DNA from: Verrucomicrobiales bacterium
GTDB lineage: Bacteria > Verrucomicrobiota > Verrucomicrobiae > Limisphaerales > UBA1100
Assembly (NCBI GenBank): GCA_002721895.1
Contig: PBLV01000048.1
Span: forward strand, 1 to 64,000
DNA length: 64,000 nucleotides
Direction: 5' to 3'
In this document: in pieces, positions 35,704 through 44,786 of the stretch
Numbering within the stretch: position 1 is the stretch's first letter
How the letters are laid out: each line of letters begins with the position of its first letter
The notes under the pieces: generated by a model
What the model saw: the letters and a program-made list of their open reading frames with translations, nothing else
Database searches by the model: none
Told to the model about the DNA's origin: nothing
Made by a program: the position numbers and the translations under genes

Positions 35704-36923
35704 TTACTCGTTTCCACCAAAACACGTTTCACGCGTCGCTCATCCGCGTCTTCCACCGTGAATTTCAACCCACTGAATTCAGTCCGCGCTCCTTTCGGCG
35801 GGATTTCATTCAGCTTCATGGCCACCAAGCCACCGATCGTGTCCACACCCGATGTCAATGCCAGCCCCGGAAATTCCCTCCGAAAATCCTGAAGCCAAAC
35901 GCCGCCGCTCAAACGCCATTTGCCCGGCTCGATTTTCTCCATCAGAAATTCCTCGGCAAGGGTGTCCCGCCTCTGTCCTCCCAGCACGTCCGCCAGGATA
36001 TCCTCCAGAGTCACCAACCCGGCCGTTCCGCCGTACTCATCCAGTACAATGGCCATGTCTTGGCCCGCCCGGGAAAAATTTTTCAACAAGTCCAGCAGGT
36101 TCATTTCCGCGGGAACAAATGACGGAAATTCCACCACCTCCACCAAGTCGATATCCGGATGAGCCACCAGCCGTTGCGTGTTTAAAACACCCACGATCGT
36201 GTCCGGAGTCTCATCAAAAATGGGCAGCCGGTGATGACGGTGTTCGCGTGCGGCCGCAATCATTTCTGTCACAGTCAGGTTATCGGCAATGCACGCCATT
36301 TGCGAACGGGGCCGCATCACTTCGCCCACCATTCTTTGGTCCAGATGCATGATGTTCAGGATGATCTCCTTTTCCGAAAGGGCCAGCGTTCCCTGCTGGC
36401 AGGCCAACTCCAGTAATTCCTGATACTCCTCCTCTGACAAGGGCGGCAACTGAGGCATCACCCGTGGCATTGGCCGCAACAACTGGCCATTGATCCACTG
36501 CGCCACACGGCGCACAGGCGTGGACAGCCACATGGCCCACAATACCGGGCGAGCCACCCAAGGCGCCCACAGCTCCGGCCGGCGCACTGCCAAGGTCTTG
36601 GGCACCACTTCGCAAAACAACAACAGTGCCACCGCCAGCAATGTCAACGCTAGCCCCGTGCTCCAATCCGCTGACTGGATTCCAATCATCCATGCGGCGG
36701 CGATGAAAGCCCCGTGCGCCATGGTGTTGCCCAGGGTGATTGTCGCAAGCATATCGTGCGGTTCAGCCAAAAGTTTGCGAATCAACACCCCACTCTCCGG
36801 ACTGCGTTCCATCACCTGCCGCAGCCGCCATTTTCCGAGTGTCAACAGGGCGGTCTCGGACAGGGCGAAAAAAAAGCCCGCGCCGGCAAACAGCAGCAGC
36901 AGGGTCAGCTCCAACTCTGACAT
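35700..36923 (-). CDS. CNNM/CorC-type membrane transporter-like protein (first of three)
   Basis: The 407-residue protein has DUF21 (GFFFALSETALLTLGKWRLRQV, LLLFCEVVPKTLAVRRPELWAPW), two CBS repeats (GEVMRPRSQMACIADNLTVTEM; PDTIVGVLNTQRLV) and a CorC_HlyC domain (DEYGGTAGLVTLEDILADVLGG). Its place 64 bp after ftsZ, on the same strand, suggests the dcw transcript may extend into these three genes. Cation transport is inferred from the family. Confidence 0.86.
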   Translation of the reverse strand: MSELELTLLLLFAGAGFFFALSETALLTLGKWRLRQVMERSPESGVLIRKLLAEPHDMLATITLGNTMAHGAFIAAAWMIGIQSADWSTGLALTLLAVALLLFCEVVPKTLAVRRPELWAPWVARPVLWAMWLSTPVRRVAQWINGQLLRPMPRVMPQLPPLSEEEYQELLELACQQGTLALSEKEIILNIMHLDQRMVGEVMRPRSQMACIADNLTVTEMIAAAREHRHHRLPIFDETPDTIVGVLNTQRLVAHPDIDLVEVVEFPSFVPAEMNLLDLLKNFSRAGQDMAIVLDEYGGTAGLVTLEDILADVLGGQRRDTLAEEFLMEKIEPGKWRLSGGVWLQDFRREFPGLALTSGVDTIGGLVAMKLNEIPPKGARTEFSGLKFTVEDADERRVKRVLVETSK

Positions 36924-36987
36924 CAGTGGAAGGGTGGCCGAATTTCAATCGGCGAAAAAGTAAAAACTCCAGTGCACGGGACGGGGT

Positions 36988-38184
36988 TCATTTGAGCACA
37001 AGGCTGCGCCGAATAAAGGTGGGCACATCCAGATCCTCCCCTTCATGCAGCGTAGGTTCGCTTTTCTCAAACCGACCCTTTGTAACCGATTGCAACTGCA
37101 ACTCCTGTTGCTTGGCCTTGCGCTTCTGACCGCGAGGCTTGGCCGGCTTTTTCCTCGGCACGACCGGCTCAATGACGGGAGCCGGCCCTTCCGTCAGTGT
37201 CACATCCTCCGACTTGCCCTTTGCGGTGATCACGGTAATGCCAAGTTTATCCTGAAACCCCGGCTCCACTGCAGCGCTCAGGACAATCTCAGCCTTTGGA
37301 CAATGTGCCCCCAAGTGTTGAGATACACGGTTCACGTCAGCCATTGTCATATCCAGTCCCCCAATCAGGCTAACCAGCAACGCATTCGCTTCCTTCAGTA
37401 CGCGCCCTTTCTCCATGAATGGGTGGGCACACAACTGGTCAAGCACAGCCCGATGGCGCTTTCGCCCGCTCGCCTCCGCGGCCGCCAGCACGCTTTCCTC
37501 CTGGCGGCCATTTAAAACTGCACGCAAATCCGCCAGCCCGGCAGTTAACAATCCATCTGCTCTCAGCAGGCGTCCCAGCCCCATCACGCCTTCCAGAACC
37601 AGAGCATTTGCCGCCTCAAAAGTGTCCTGCGCAGACTGGTCTTCTCCGTGCTGCTCAAGAACATGCTGGTTGGGCAGACAAATCACGGCATCCGCAATCT
37701 CTCTCAATTTTAAAACTCCTTCCCTCGCCTGATCCATCCGGCGGCGACCCTCGAACTCAAACGGAGTCAGTACAAGGCCCAACACAAGCGCGCCCTGCCC
37801 GGAAGCTTGCTTGGCCAGAGCAGCCGCCCCTCCCGTGCCCAAGCCCCCGCCCATTCCCGCCACCAGCAAGACTACATCAGTGCCATCCAGTTGCTTGTCC
37901 AATGAGCGCTTGGCAGATTCCACACATTGCCGGCCCAAGTCCATATCACCGCCACACCCCAAGCCGCGCGTGCGCTTGGCGCCAACGGCCGCCTTTCGCG
38001 ATACCAAGATGTTTTGCAACGCCTGCGCATCAGAGTCAATGACCAGAAACCCGGACGCACCCAGACCCAGGGTCGCCAGCTTATCGACCACATTGCCACC
38101 CGCCCCGCCGATCCCGACAACTTGTAAATTCACCGCCAAGGTGGCCTTTGGCTCGCGGGGATGTTGTCCTGGGGCAAAGTTCAT
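36988..38184 (-). CDS. ftsZ: Cell division GTPase FtsZ, divergent
   Basis: About 398 residues from ATG 38184, two bases past the ftsA stop; the open frame starts earlier but overlaps ftsA. Family landmarks are VVGIGGAGGNVVDKL, VIDSDAQAL and the P-loop-like tubulin signature, here GGGLGTG (residues 112-118) instead of GGGTGTG. The T7 loop near 211-221 (GLLTAGLADLR) replaces the usual Asn-Leu-Asp-Phe-Ala-Asp, keeping only the last Asp. The C-terminal peptide DVPTFIRR is the classic FtsA-binding motif. It should polymerise at the division site, possibly with altered GTP hydrolysis. It closes the dcw cluster. Confidence 0.92.
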   Translation of the reverse strand: MNFAPGQHPREPKATLAVNLQVVGIGGAGGNVVDKLATLGLGASGFLVIDSDAQALQNILVSRKAAVGAKRTRGLGCGGDMDLGRQCVESAKRSLDKQLDGTDVVLLVAGMGGGLGTGGAAALAKQASGQGALVLGLVLTPFEFEGRRRMDQAREGVLKLREIADAVICLPNQHVLEQHGEDQSAQDTFEAANALVLEGVMGLGRLLRADGLLTAGLADLRAVLNGRQEESVLAAAEASGRKRHRAVLDQLCAHPFMEKGRVLKEANALLVSLIGGLDMTMADVNRVSQHLGAHCPKAEIVLSAAVEPGFQDKLGITVITAKGKSEDVTLTEGPAPVIEPVVPRKKPAKPRGQKRKAKQQELQLQSVTKGRFEKSEPTLHEGEDLDVPTFIRRSLVLK

Positions 38185-38186
38185 TT

Positions 38187-39404
38187 CTAGTGCCGCGCCA
38201 ATCTGCGCGCCTTTCCAAATATCCTTCCAAATAATCCGCGCGATTTTCGGGTACCCGCCTGCCGCGCACCACATTTTACCAAACCGATTGCCGCATGAAA
38301 TTCCGGCCGGCCAAGAATTTCCTGCATTCCACTGTCCGCCAAGTCACGCGCCACCTTGGCGGGCGCCCCAAATACATCGGCCGCCAAATCCGCAATAGCA
38401 GTCGTGCGTGAACCGCCACCAGTCAGATACACACCGCCCCGCAATTCGCTCAAGAGACCCGCGTCATTCAGATCGCGCCGGATGATCTGAAAGATTTCCT
38501 CCAAGCGGGCATGCATGATCAATTGCAGATGGGCCAGCTTGATGGACTGGTCATCAAAACCCAAGTCGCTGGACAAGTTGAGAGATTCTCCTTTCGCCGC
38601 TGAATCCGGAATTGCGCGACCGTTTTCCTTTTTTAGCTGATCCGCCTTGTTAAGTGACAACTTCAGGCCAATCGCCAGATCATTTGTCACGTGGTCTCCC
38701 CCCAAGGCCAACACACCGCTGTGACGGGGGGTGCCATTGGAATAAACCACGTATTCCGTCGTACCCGCTCCCAAGTCAATCAACAATGCCCCCAACTCGC
38801 ACTGGTCCGGAGTCAACACAGCCAACGCCGATGCCCGGCCGTTAAAAACGATCGCATCCACATCCACCTGTAATCCCCCGACGCTTCGAATGGGGTTCTG
38901 TAGCCGGTTGCGTTGCCCATAGACAACGTGCACATCTACTTCCAGCCGACTGCCCAGCATTCCCACCGGATTCACCACGCCGTCCTGATGGTCCACGTGA
39001 AAGTGCTGGCGCACGGTGTGAATTTTCTCACAGTCTGCCGGCAAATTAATCGAGCTTGCCTGTCGCAAAACATCCTCAACATCCCCCTCGTCAATCTCCC
39101 CATCCTCCGCCGTGATGTTCTGTACTCCGCGATTGTTAAACGCGCGGATGTGCGACCCGCTCACACCAAGCATCACGCTCTCGATCTCCACGTCGGCCAT
39201 CTGTTCCGCTTCCGCCAGTGCCGCGCGAATGTCCTCCTCAGCCTTGTTTGTGTCGACAATCTCGCCCTTGCGCACACCCCGGCTGGGCACGGCCCCGACG
39301 CCGATGATGTTTGTGGCACCATCCGACCCAGCTTCCCCCACTACCGCACACACCTTGGCTGTGCCGATTTCCAAGCCCACTATGATCTGGCTGCCGTCAA
39401 ACAT
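38187..39404 (-). CDS. ftsA: Cell division protein FtsA
   Basis: The 405-residue protein has the actin-like ATPase start IIVGLEIGTAKVCAVVGE, the SHIRAFN block of the 1C subdomain, and LIDLGAGTTEYVVYSNG and VYLTGGGSRTTAI nucleotide-binding motifs. Its end (SRGLFGRIFGKARRLARH) forms a basic amphipathic helix, the expected membrane-targeting sequence that anchors FtsZ filaments. It lies between ftsQ (5 bp upstream) and ftsZ. Confidence 0.94.
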   Translation of the reverse strand: MFDGSQIIVGLEIGTAKVCAVVGEAGSDGATNIIGVGAVPSRGVRKGEIVDTNKAEEDIRAALAEAEQMADVEIESVMLGVSGSHIRAFNNRGVQNITAEDGEIDEGDVEDVLRQASSINLPADCEKIHTVRQHFHVDHQDGVVNPVGMLGSRLEVDVHVVYGQRNRLQNPIRSVGGLQVDVDAIVFNGRASALAVLTPDQCELGALLIDLGAGTTEYVVYSNGTPRHSGVLALGGDHVTNDLAIGLKLSLNKADQLKKENGRAIPDSAAKGESLNLSSDLGFDDQSIKLAHLQLIMHARLEEIFQIIRRDLNDAGLLSELRGGVYLTGGGSRTTAIADLAADVFGAPAKVARDLADSGMQEILGRPEFHAAIGLVKCGARQAGTRKSRGLFGRIFGKARRLARH

Positions 39405-39409
39405 GATGA

Positions 39410-40333
39410 CTACCCGGAGGCTGGAGTGCCATCCGTCTGGACGGCCTGACGTTCCCTTTGCCAGCGCACCGGAAGATTGTTTCGAATGGACAGGTCGATG
39501 GATTCGGCCACGCGCCTGTGCTGTTTGCCGTAATCATGGATCAAACGCCAACGCTTCAGTTGCCGCTCCTGCCCGTGCAGGGCCAGTGTCACTTGGCTGC
39601 CCTGCCATGTACGCACCTGCAGGGTCTGCGAATCAGACACGTCGATCTGCTGCAGACTCGCCAAGCCCGCCATGGGAGATTGATTGAATCGCCCGATCAA
39701 TTCCAGCGCCGAACGCACCGCTGCCTGATTGACCGATCGTCCCGGCAACAGTTCGCGGGCATCAAGCCCTATTATGATAGGAAGCCAAGCCCGCCGTTTG
39801 CGCGCCTTTTCCCCCGGCAACGATTCTGTCACAAATCCTTCCACATCAAGCTGATACGTCGTGCGCGTGTAGCCTCCATCCGCCTTGCGCCGGTACAGCA
39901 TGACCTGCGCCACCGGCTTCCTTTCCATTACCCTCAGTCGCAGTGTGTCCGGCAAAACACGGTCCACAGCCGCATACTTGACGTGAGGATTGGCTTCCAG
40001 TTCCCGTTTCACCCCCACAAGATTAAGGCTAAGCAAATTCTCACCCTCACGCACACCGGCCCACCGGCGAAGCTGGGCCGGCTCGATAATCCCATCCGTT
40101 TTCACGTCCACCTCTTTAACCGAAAACGCCTTGTTGCCATAGAAACCCGCCTGCAACAACCATTCACCGCCGCGCCACGCACCAAAGAAAACCACTCCCA
40201 GAGCCAGCACAACACCGGTTATCTTGGAAGCCACCTTCACCTGCGCGCGCCGACGCTTGTCGATGCTGATCTTTACATCCAGCACCCTCTGGCGACGCCG
40301 ACGCCGGTTGCGCGGTTTGTTCCTGCCAAACAT
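39410..40333 (-). CDS. ftsQ: Cell division protein FtsQ
   Basis: The 307-residue protein has an Arg-rich cytoplasmic start (RNKPRNRRRRRQRVLDV), one membrane helix (about 36-53: ITGVVLALGVVFFGAW) and a POTRA domain (FSVKEVDVKTDGIIEPAQLRRWAGVREGENLLSLNLVGVKREL...). The region after it is the FtsQ beta domain (LDARELLPGRSV; LQIDVSD-like LQQIDVSDSQTLQV). It bridges early and late division proteins in the envelope. It lies in the standard ddl-ftsQ-ftsA-ftsZ order. Confidence 0.9.
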   Translation of the reverse strand: MFGRNKPRNRRRRRQRVLDVKISIDKRRRAQVKVASKITGVVLALGVVFFGAWRGGEWLLQAGFYGNKAFSVKEVDVKTDGIIEPAQLRRWAGVREGENLLSLNLVGVKRELEANPHVKYAAVDRVLPDTLRLRVMERKPVAQVMLYRRKADGGYTRTTYQLDVEGFVTESLPGEKARKRRAWLPIIIGLDARELLPGRSVNQAAVRSALELIGRFNQSPMAGLASLQQIDVSDSQTLQVRTWQGSQVTLALHGQERQLKRWRLIHDYGKQHRRVAESIDLSIRNNLPVRWQRERQAVQTDGTPASG

Positions 40334-40371
40334 GTTGTTCTGCCGCAGCTTGGTGCGGCACCTCCTTAAAA

Positions 40372-41286
40372 TCAGTTTGCCATGCTCACGTCGCGCGCCA
40401 TGGCCAGCTCCACGATGCGCCCGCAGAGCCCTTCAAAAGTCATTCCCGAGGCTGCCGCCGCTTTCGGAAACAAGCTGGTCTCTGTCATCCCCGGCAAAGT
40501 GTTAACCTCCAAAACAGTCGGTCGCCCCGCCTCGTCCACAATAATATCCACTCGCGCGCAATCACGCACACCCAATGCCCCGCAAGCCGCTAAAGCCACC
40601 GCTTGAATTTCCTGCGTGGCCGCTGCATCAAAATCCGCTGGGCAAAAATAATCCGTAGCCCCCGCCGTGTATTTGTTGTGGTAGTCGTAGGTGCCTTTCT
40701 TTGGCCTCACCTCCACCATTGGTAAGGGCTTCCCGCCCACGATACCCACCGTCACCTCTCGCCCCATCACGCGGAGTTCAGCCAGAACTCGGTCGTCATA
40801 CTTCAGAACATCCATAACCGCCTCACCCCACTGGTCGGCACTGTCCACAAACCGTAAACCCACGCTCGACCCTTGGCACACCGGCTTGAGCACGAGCGGC
40901 GCTTCCAGATTCAACGGCCTAGCCGTGTTGGGTGAATCCACAACCGCCCATGCCGGCGTAGGCACACCAGCCTCCCGCAGGCATTCCTTGGTCAGCGCCT
41001 TGTCAAACGCCACCCGGCTGGCGCTGGAATCGGCACCCGTAAATGGCACGTCCAGCCTCTCCAAGCGCACCTGAACCTGCCCATCCTCGCCATAGGTTCC
41101 ATGCAAAGTCAGAAAGACCAAGTCTGTGCCTTTCGGCAAATTCCAGTCATCGTCTATGGGGTCGAGATCGGAAACCTGATGGCCAAGCGCCCTCAAGGCA
41201 CGCGACACAGCAACACCACTGCGCAACGAAACCTCACGCTCCGCGCTCGGCCCGCCGGACATCACCACGATGTGCAGCCGTTCCAT
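40372..41286 (-). CDS. ddl: D-alanine--D-alanine ligase
   Basis: About 304 residues from the ATG at 41286 (an upstream in-frame TTG was rejected). ATP-grasp motifs include MSGGPSAEREVSLRSG, FLTLHGTYGEDG, VLKPVCQGSSVGLRFV and RVDIIVDEAGRPTVLEVNTLPGMTETSLFP. It makes the D-Ala-D-Ala dipeptide joined by MurF. It stands alone here rather than fused to MurC as in Chlamydia. Confidence 0.95.
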   Translation of the reverse strand: MERLHIVVMSGGPSAEREVSLRSGVAVSRALRALGHQVSDLDPIDDDWNLPKGTDLVFLTLHGTYGEDGQVQVRLERLDVPFTGADSSASRVAFDKALTKECLREAGVPTPAWAVVDSPNTARPLNLEAPLVLKPVCQGSSVGLRFVDSADQWGEAVMDVLKYDDRVLAELRVMGREVTVGIVGGKPLPMVEVRPKKGTYDYHNKYTAGATDYFCPADFDAAATQEIQAVALAACGALGVRDCARVDIIVDEAGRPTVLEVNTLPGMTETSLFPKAAAASGMTFEGLCGRIVELAMARDVSMAN

Positions 41287-41358
41287 CAAACCCTCCTCGC
41301 GACCGAATGTAACGGATTGCCGGTTAAAATGGAACTTTTTTCCACTCCATCCACTCAG

Positions 41359-43674
41359 TTATTCCCCAACCATCTGAACCTCAGTCCGGAGTTCAATACC
41401 ACGATCATTGAGAACCCGTTCCTTGATTTTCCCAATCAACTCCAGCACTTCCGCCGCTGTGGCATCACCATCGTTGACGATAAAATTCCCATGCACATCC
41501 GAAACCACTGCGCCCCCTACCCGGAGTCCTTTCAAGCCCAACTCATCCACCAATTTTCCGGCTGAGCAATCGGCGGGATTTTTGAAAATACAACCCGCAC
41601 TCTTGGCCCCCGGTTGTGAGGAAAAACGGTGCTCACTGAACTCCCGCATCCGGTCCGCCACATCCGCCTTGCTAGAAGGATTCCCCTGAAAAACGCCCCC
41701 CAACGCAATGTTCTCCCGCAGAAGAGGACAACTGCGGTAGGACGATTCCACATCCGCCGCCAACACCTCGTGAATCTCACCCAACGGGGTCATGTATCGA
41801 ATGGATTCCACCACGTCAAATGTCATCGAGCCCATGGCTCCCGCGTTCATCCTCAACGCTCCGCCGACACTTCCTGGAATTCCCTCCAGAAATTCCAGCC
41901 CCGCTAGGCCGCTCTCGCGGGCCGCATGCGCAAGTGCCTTTAAACGCAGCCCGGCACCCGCAAACATTTGTCCGCCGCGTACCTCAAGACGGGCAAACGG
42001 CTCCCGAACCAGATTAATCACCACCCCGCGAATTCCACCATCACGCACCAGCAAGTTCGATCCCCGTCCCAGCAGCATCCAGCCTAATTCACGTGCAGCG
42101 CAGAAACGCAGCACTTTTGCCAAGTCCACCTCGGAAGCCGGCTCCACGTAAACATCCGCCGGGCCGCCCACTCGCAATGTCGTGCGCCGAGCCATCGGCT
42201 CATCAGCACGAATCACAGACTCCGGAGAAAGCAGTGCCATCAACGCTTCCACCGGGGAACCACTCTCAACCGCCAAATCCAATGCCACTTGATGTGCCAC
42301 TTGAGTAATATCTCCTGCTCCCAGAAAAACTATCACGTCCCCCGGACGCGCCGCCATTCGGACTTGTTCGCGCAGTCTGCACAAGGTCGGTGCGAATGCC
42401 GCCAGTGTCCCCTCCTCCGCCACCGCCGCAGCCAAACCCGCCCCGTTAACTTCCGGGATTTCCTCCTCCCCGGCGGAGTAAACATCCGTTACCCAAACTT
42501 GGTCGGCCGCCCTGAAACATGTCGCAAATTCATTTATTAGATGCCGTGTCCGCGTGTATCGGTGGGGTTGAAAAGCCGCCAAGACTCTCCCTCCCCCAAT
42601 CCCGCGCATCGCCCGCAATGTTGCATCGATCTCCCTAGGGTGATGCCCATAGTCGTCAAAAACCCGCACCCCCTCGAGCTCCAGAAGCAATTGCTGCCTG
42701 CGACCAACTCCACGGAAATCCGCCATCGCTTCCGCCACCGCCGTCATGTCGAAACCGTTGTGGTCCAAGAAGGCGACCACCGCCGCCGCATTGGAAACAT
42801 GGTGTGCTCCGAACAACGCCAGCCGAAATTCACCGATGCGTTCCGTGCCTCGCCACAATTCAAACCGAGCCCCCACGCTCTCCGTCGACAACAACTCCAC
42901 TCGATAATCCGCCGCCGGGCTCATCCCGAACGAAATGGCATTCTCCCATCCAGAAAGAATCTCTACCAAACGCGGGTCATCAGCACAGTAAAACACTGTC
43001 CCGCATGCCTGCCTCGCAAACCCCTCAAACTCGTCACAAACCGCATCCAAGTTTGCGAAAAAATCCACGTGCTCCTCATCCACGTTTAACAAAACCACTT
43101 GCTCCGGAAAAAACTCGCGCAACGTGCCATCACTTTCATCTGCCTCCACCACGAAAAATCCATCTCCCTCGGGCATTCGCGCCGCCCGCTCCCATTGCGG
43201 AACATCCCCTCCCACCGCGAACCCCAGCCCTGTGTCCAGTTCACGCAAGACATGCGCCAATAATCCCGTCGTGGAGGTCTTGCCGTGCATCCCCGCCACA
43301 CAAACGCCCCGTTGCCGCCTCAACAACGCCGCCAACACCACCGCACGCCTTGCCAACGGCACGCCCAATTGCTCTGCTCGCATCATGGCCGGGTTGTCGC
43401 GGCGCATGGCCGACGAATAAACCACCATGGCAGGGTCACTCGCGGACAAATGTTCCGGCAAATGCCCCACCCGAATATCCGCTCCTCGCGCCTGTAGGTC
43501 ACGTACTGCGCCGCTGGATTTCAAGTCAGAGCCAAACACATTCAGACCGAGATCGAGCAACAGATGCCCCAGCCCACTCATGCCACAGCCGCCCGCGCCA
43601 AGCAGATACACCCCAGCGCCCGACGGCGGTGCCGCCAGCCATCGTGCCAGTTCCTCCTGTGTCCAGTTCCTCAC
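41359..43674 (-). CDS. murC/murB: MurC-MurB fusion: UDP-MurNAc--L-alanine ligase and UDP-enolpyruvyl-GlcNAc reductase
   Basis: This 771-residue protein has MurC in residues 1 to about 470 (LLGAGGCGMSGLGHLLL, VAGMHGKTSTTGLLAHVL, EADESDGTLREF, FDDYGHHPREIDATLRAM) and MurB from about 487 (TTLRVGGPADVY, LGRGSNLLVRDGG, EFLEGIPGSVGGALRMNAG, SAGCIFKNP, SDVHGNFIVN). All expected functional motifs of both enzymes remain. They form UDP-MurNAc and then add L-Ala, so the fusion joins consecutive steps. It overlaps murG by 4 bp. Confidence 0.95.
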   Translation of the reverse strand: MRNWTQEELARWLAAPPSGAGVYLLGAGGCGMSGLGHLLLDLGLNVFGSDLKSSGAVRDLQARGADIRVGHLPEHLSASDPAMVVYSSAMRRDNPAMMRAEQLGVPLARRAVVLAALLRRQRGVCVAGMHGKTSTTGLLAHVLRELDTGLGFAVGGDVPQWERAARMPEGDGFFVVEADESDGTLREFFPEQVVLLNVDEEHVDFFANLDAVCDEFEGFARQACGTVFYCADDPRLVEILSGWENAISFGMSPAADYRVELLSTESVGARFELWRGTERIGEFRLALFGAHHVSNAAAVVAFLDHNGFDMTAVAEAMADFRGVGRRQQLLLELEGVRVFDDYGHHPREIDATLRAMRGIGGGRVLAAFQPHRYTRTRHLINEFATCFRAADQVWVTDVYSAGEEEIPEVNGAGLAAAVAEEGTLAAFAPTLCRLREQVRMAARPGDVIVFLGAGDITQVAHQVALDLAVESGSPVEALMALLSPESVIRADEPMARRTTLRVGGPADVYVEPASEVDLAKVLRFCAARELGWMLLGRGSNLLVRDGGIRGVVINLVREPFARLEVRGGQMFAGAGLRLKALAHAARESGLAGLEFLEGIPGSVGGALRMNAGAMGSMTFDVVESIRYMTPLGEIHEVLAADVESSYRSCPLLRENIALGGVFQGNPSSKADVADRMREFSEHRFSSQPGAKSAGCIFKNPADCSAGKLVDELGLKGLRVGGAVVSDVHGNFIVNDGDATAAEVLELIGKIKERVLNDRGIELRTEVQMVGE

Positions 43675-44786
43675 GCCACCGCCAAACTTGCGCCCCGACG
43701 CGCCGCCACACCGCCTGACAACACCCGCACTGCCACACGGCCCGCTGCGCCGGGTACATCCATCCGTGCCAGCGATTGCCGCACCGAAGCCCTTTTTTTG
43801 AACAATTGGCCCACCGCAGCCGCCAATTCCGAAGGTTGCGAATTCTGCTCCAAGACCAATCCTCCACCCGCTCCGGCAAACGCTCGTGCATTGTGCCGCT
43901 GATGATCATCCGCTGCGAGCGGATACGGCACCAGAACAACCGGCAGACGAGCCGCCGCCATTTCCGCTAGGGACGATGCTCCAGCTCGGCTCACTGCCAC
44001 ATCCGCCGCCCCGAGTGCTTGAGCCATATCCCCGAGGAAATCATGCACCACGGCATCCACTCCTGCATAAGCACAAGCGGTCCGCGCCTCCTCTGCCCCA
44101 CCCTCACCGGTCAATTGCAACAACTGCAGCCCGGGCAGCGTTTTCTTAAAATCCGCCAACGCACCGGCCACAAGACCATTGATGCCCAGCGCACCCTGAC
44201 TTCCCCCCATAGCCAGCAATACTGGTCGATCCGGGTCCAATCCCAGCCTTTCTCGGCACTCTCTCTTCACTTGGCCAACAAACCCTTTCCTAACGGGCGT
44301 TCCCGTCACGGTCACCTTTTTATTCAGGAATCTCCCGCGCGCATTCTCCATGCCCACAAAAATCTCCTCTGCCAGGGGCGCCAGCAGCCGGTTCGCCCGG
44401 CCCGGGATGGCGTTGGATTCGTGCAGGAAAACTGTTACCCCTCGCAAACGCCCCAAGACGACCGGTGCCAAGCTAGTGAAGCCGCCCATCGCCAGCACCG
44501 CAACAGGGGGGGGCTCCTTAAACACAGCCAATGTCGCCTTCAACGCCTTCAGAAAGCCTCCGGCAAATTTCCAAGGCGCACGCGTGGAATACCCCACCGC
44601 GGGAATTTCCCGAACAGCCATATTCTCCAAAGTCCGGGCAGACTGTTGGTCAATCTTCTTGGTGGAAATAAGAAGTGTTACTTCCGCTCCCATTTCGCGC
44701 AGCACACCCCCCACGGCGGCTCCCGGGAAAAAGTGGCCGCCAGTTCCCCCACAGGCGATCACAATATGCGGAGAAGCCTTGCTCAC
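43671..44786 (-). CDS. murG: UDP-GlcNAc:lipid I N-acetylglucosaminyltransferase MurG
   Basis: The 371-residue GT28 protein starts with GTG at 44786, overlapping ftsW. Markers are IACGGTGGHFFPGAAVGGVL (first G loop), LAMGGFTSLAPVVLGRL, LHESNAIPGRANRLLA, LAMGGSQGALGIN (third loop) and VSRAGASSLAEMAAARLPVVLVPYPLAADDHQRHNA. It adds GlcNAc to lipid I, forming lipid II at the inner face of the membrane. Confidence 0.95.
   Translation of the reverse strand: MSKASPHIVIACGGTGGHFFPGAAVGGVLREMGAEVTLLISTKKIDQQSARTLENMAVREIPAVGYSTRAPWKFAGGFLKALKATLAVFKEPPPVAVLAMGGFTSLAPVVLGRLRGVTVFLHESNAIPGRANRLLAPLAEEIFVGMENARGRFLNKKVTVTGTPVRKGFVGQVKRECRERLGLDPDRPVLLAMGGSQGALGINGLVAGALADFKKTLPGLQLLQLTGEGGAEEARTACAYAGVDAVVHDFLGDMAQALGAADVAVSRAGASSLAEMAAARLPVVLVPYPLAADDHQRHNARAFAGAGGGLVLEQNSQPSELAAAVGQLFKKRASVRQSLARMDVPGAAGRVAVRVLSGGVAARRGASLAVA

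Noticed and set aside
41889..43718. Several plus-strand frames of 180-300 codons opposite the murC-murB fusion and murG
   Set aside because: Their products are Pro/Thr/Arg-rich without domains, and the minus strand encodes full Mur enzymes.
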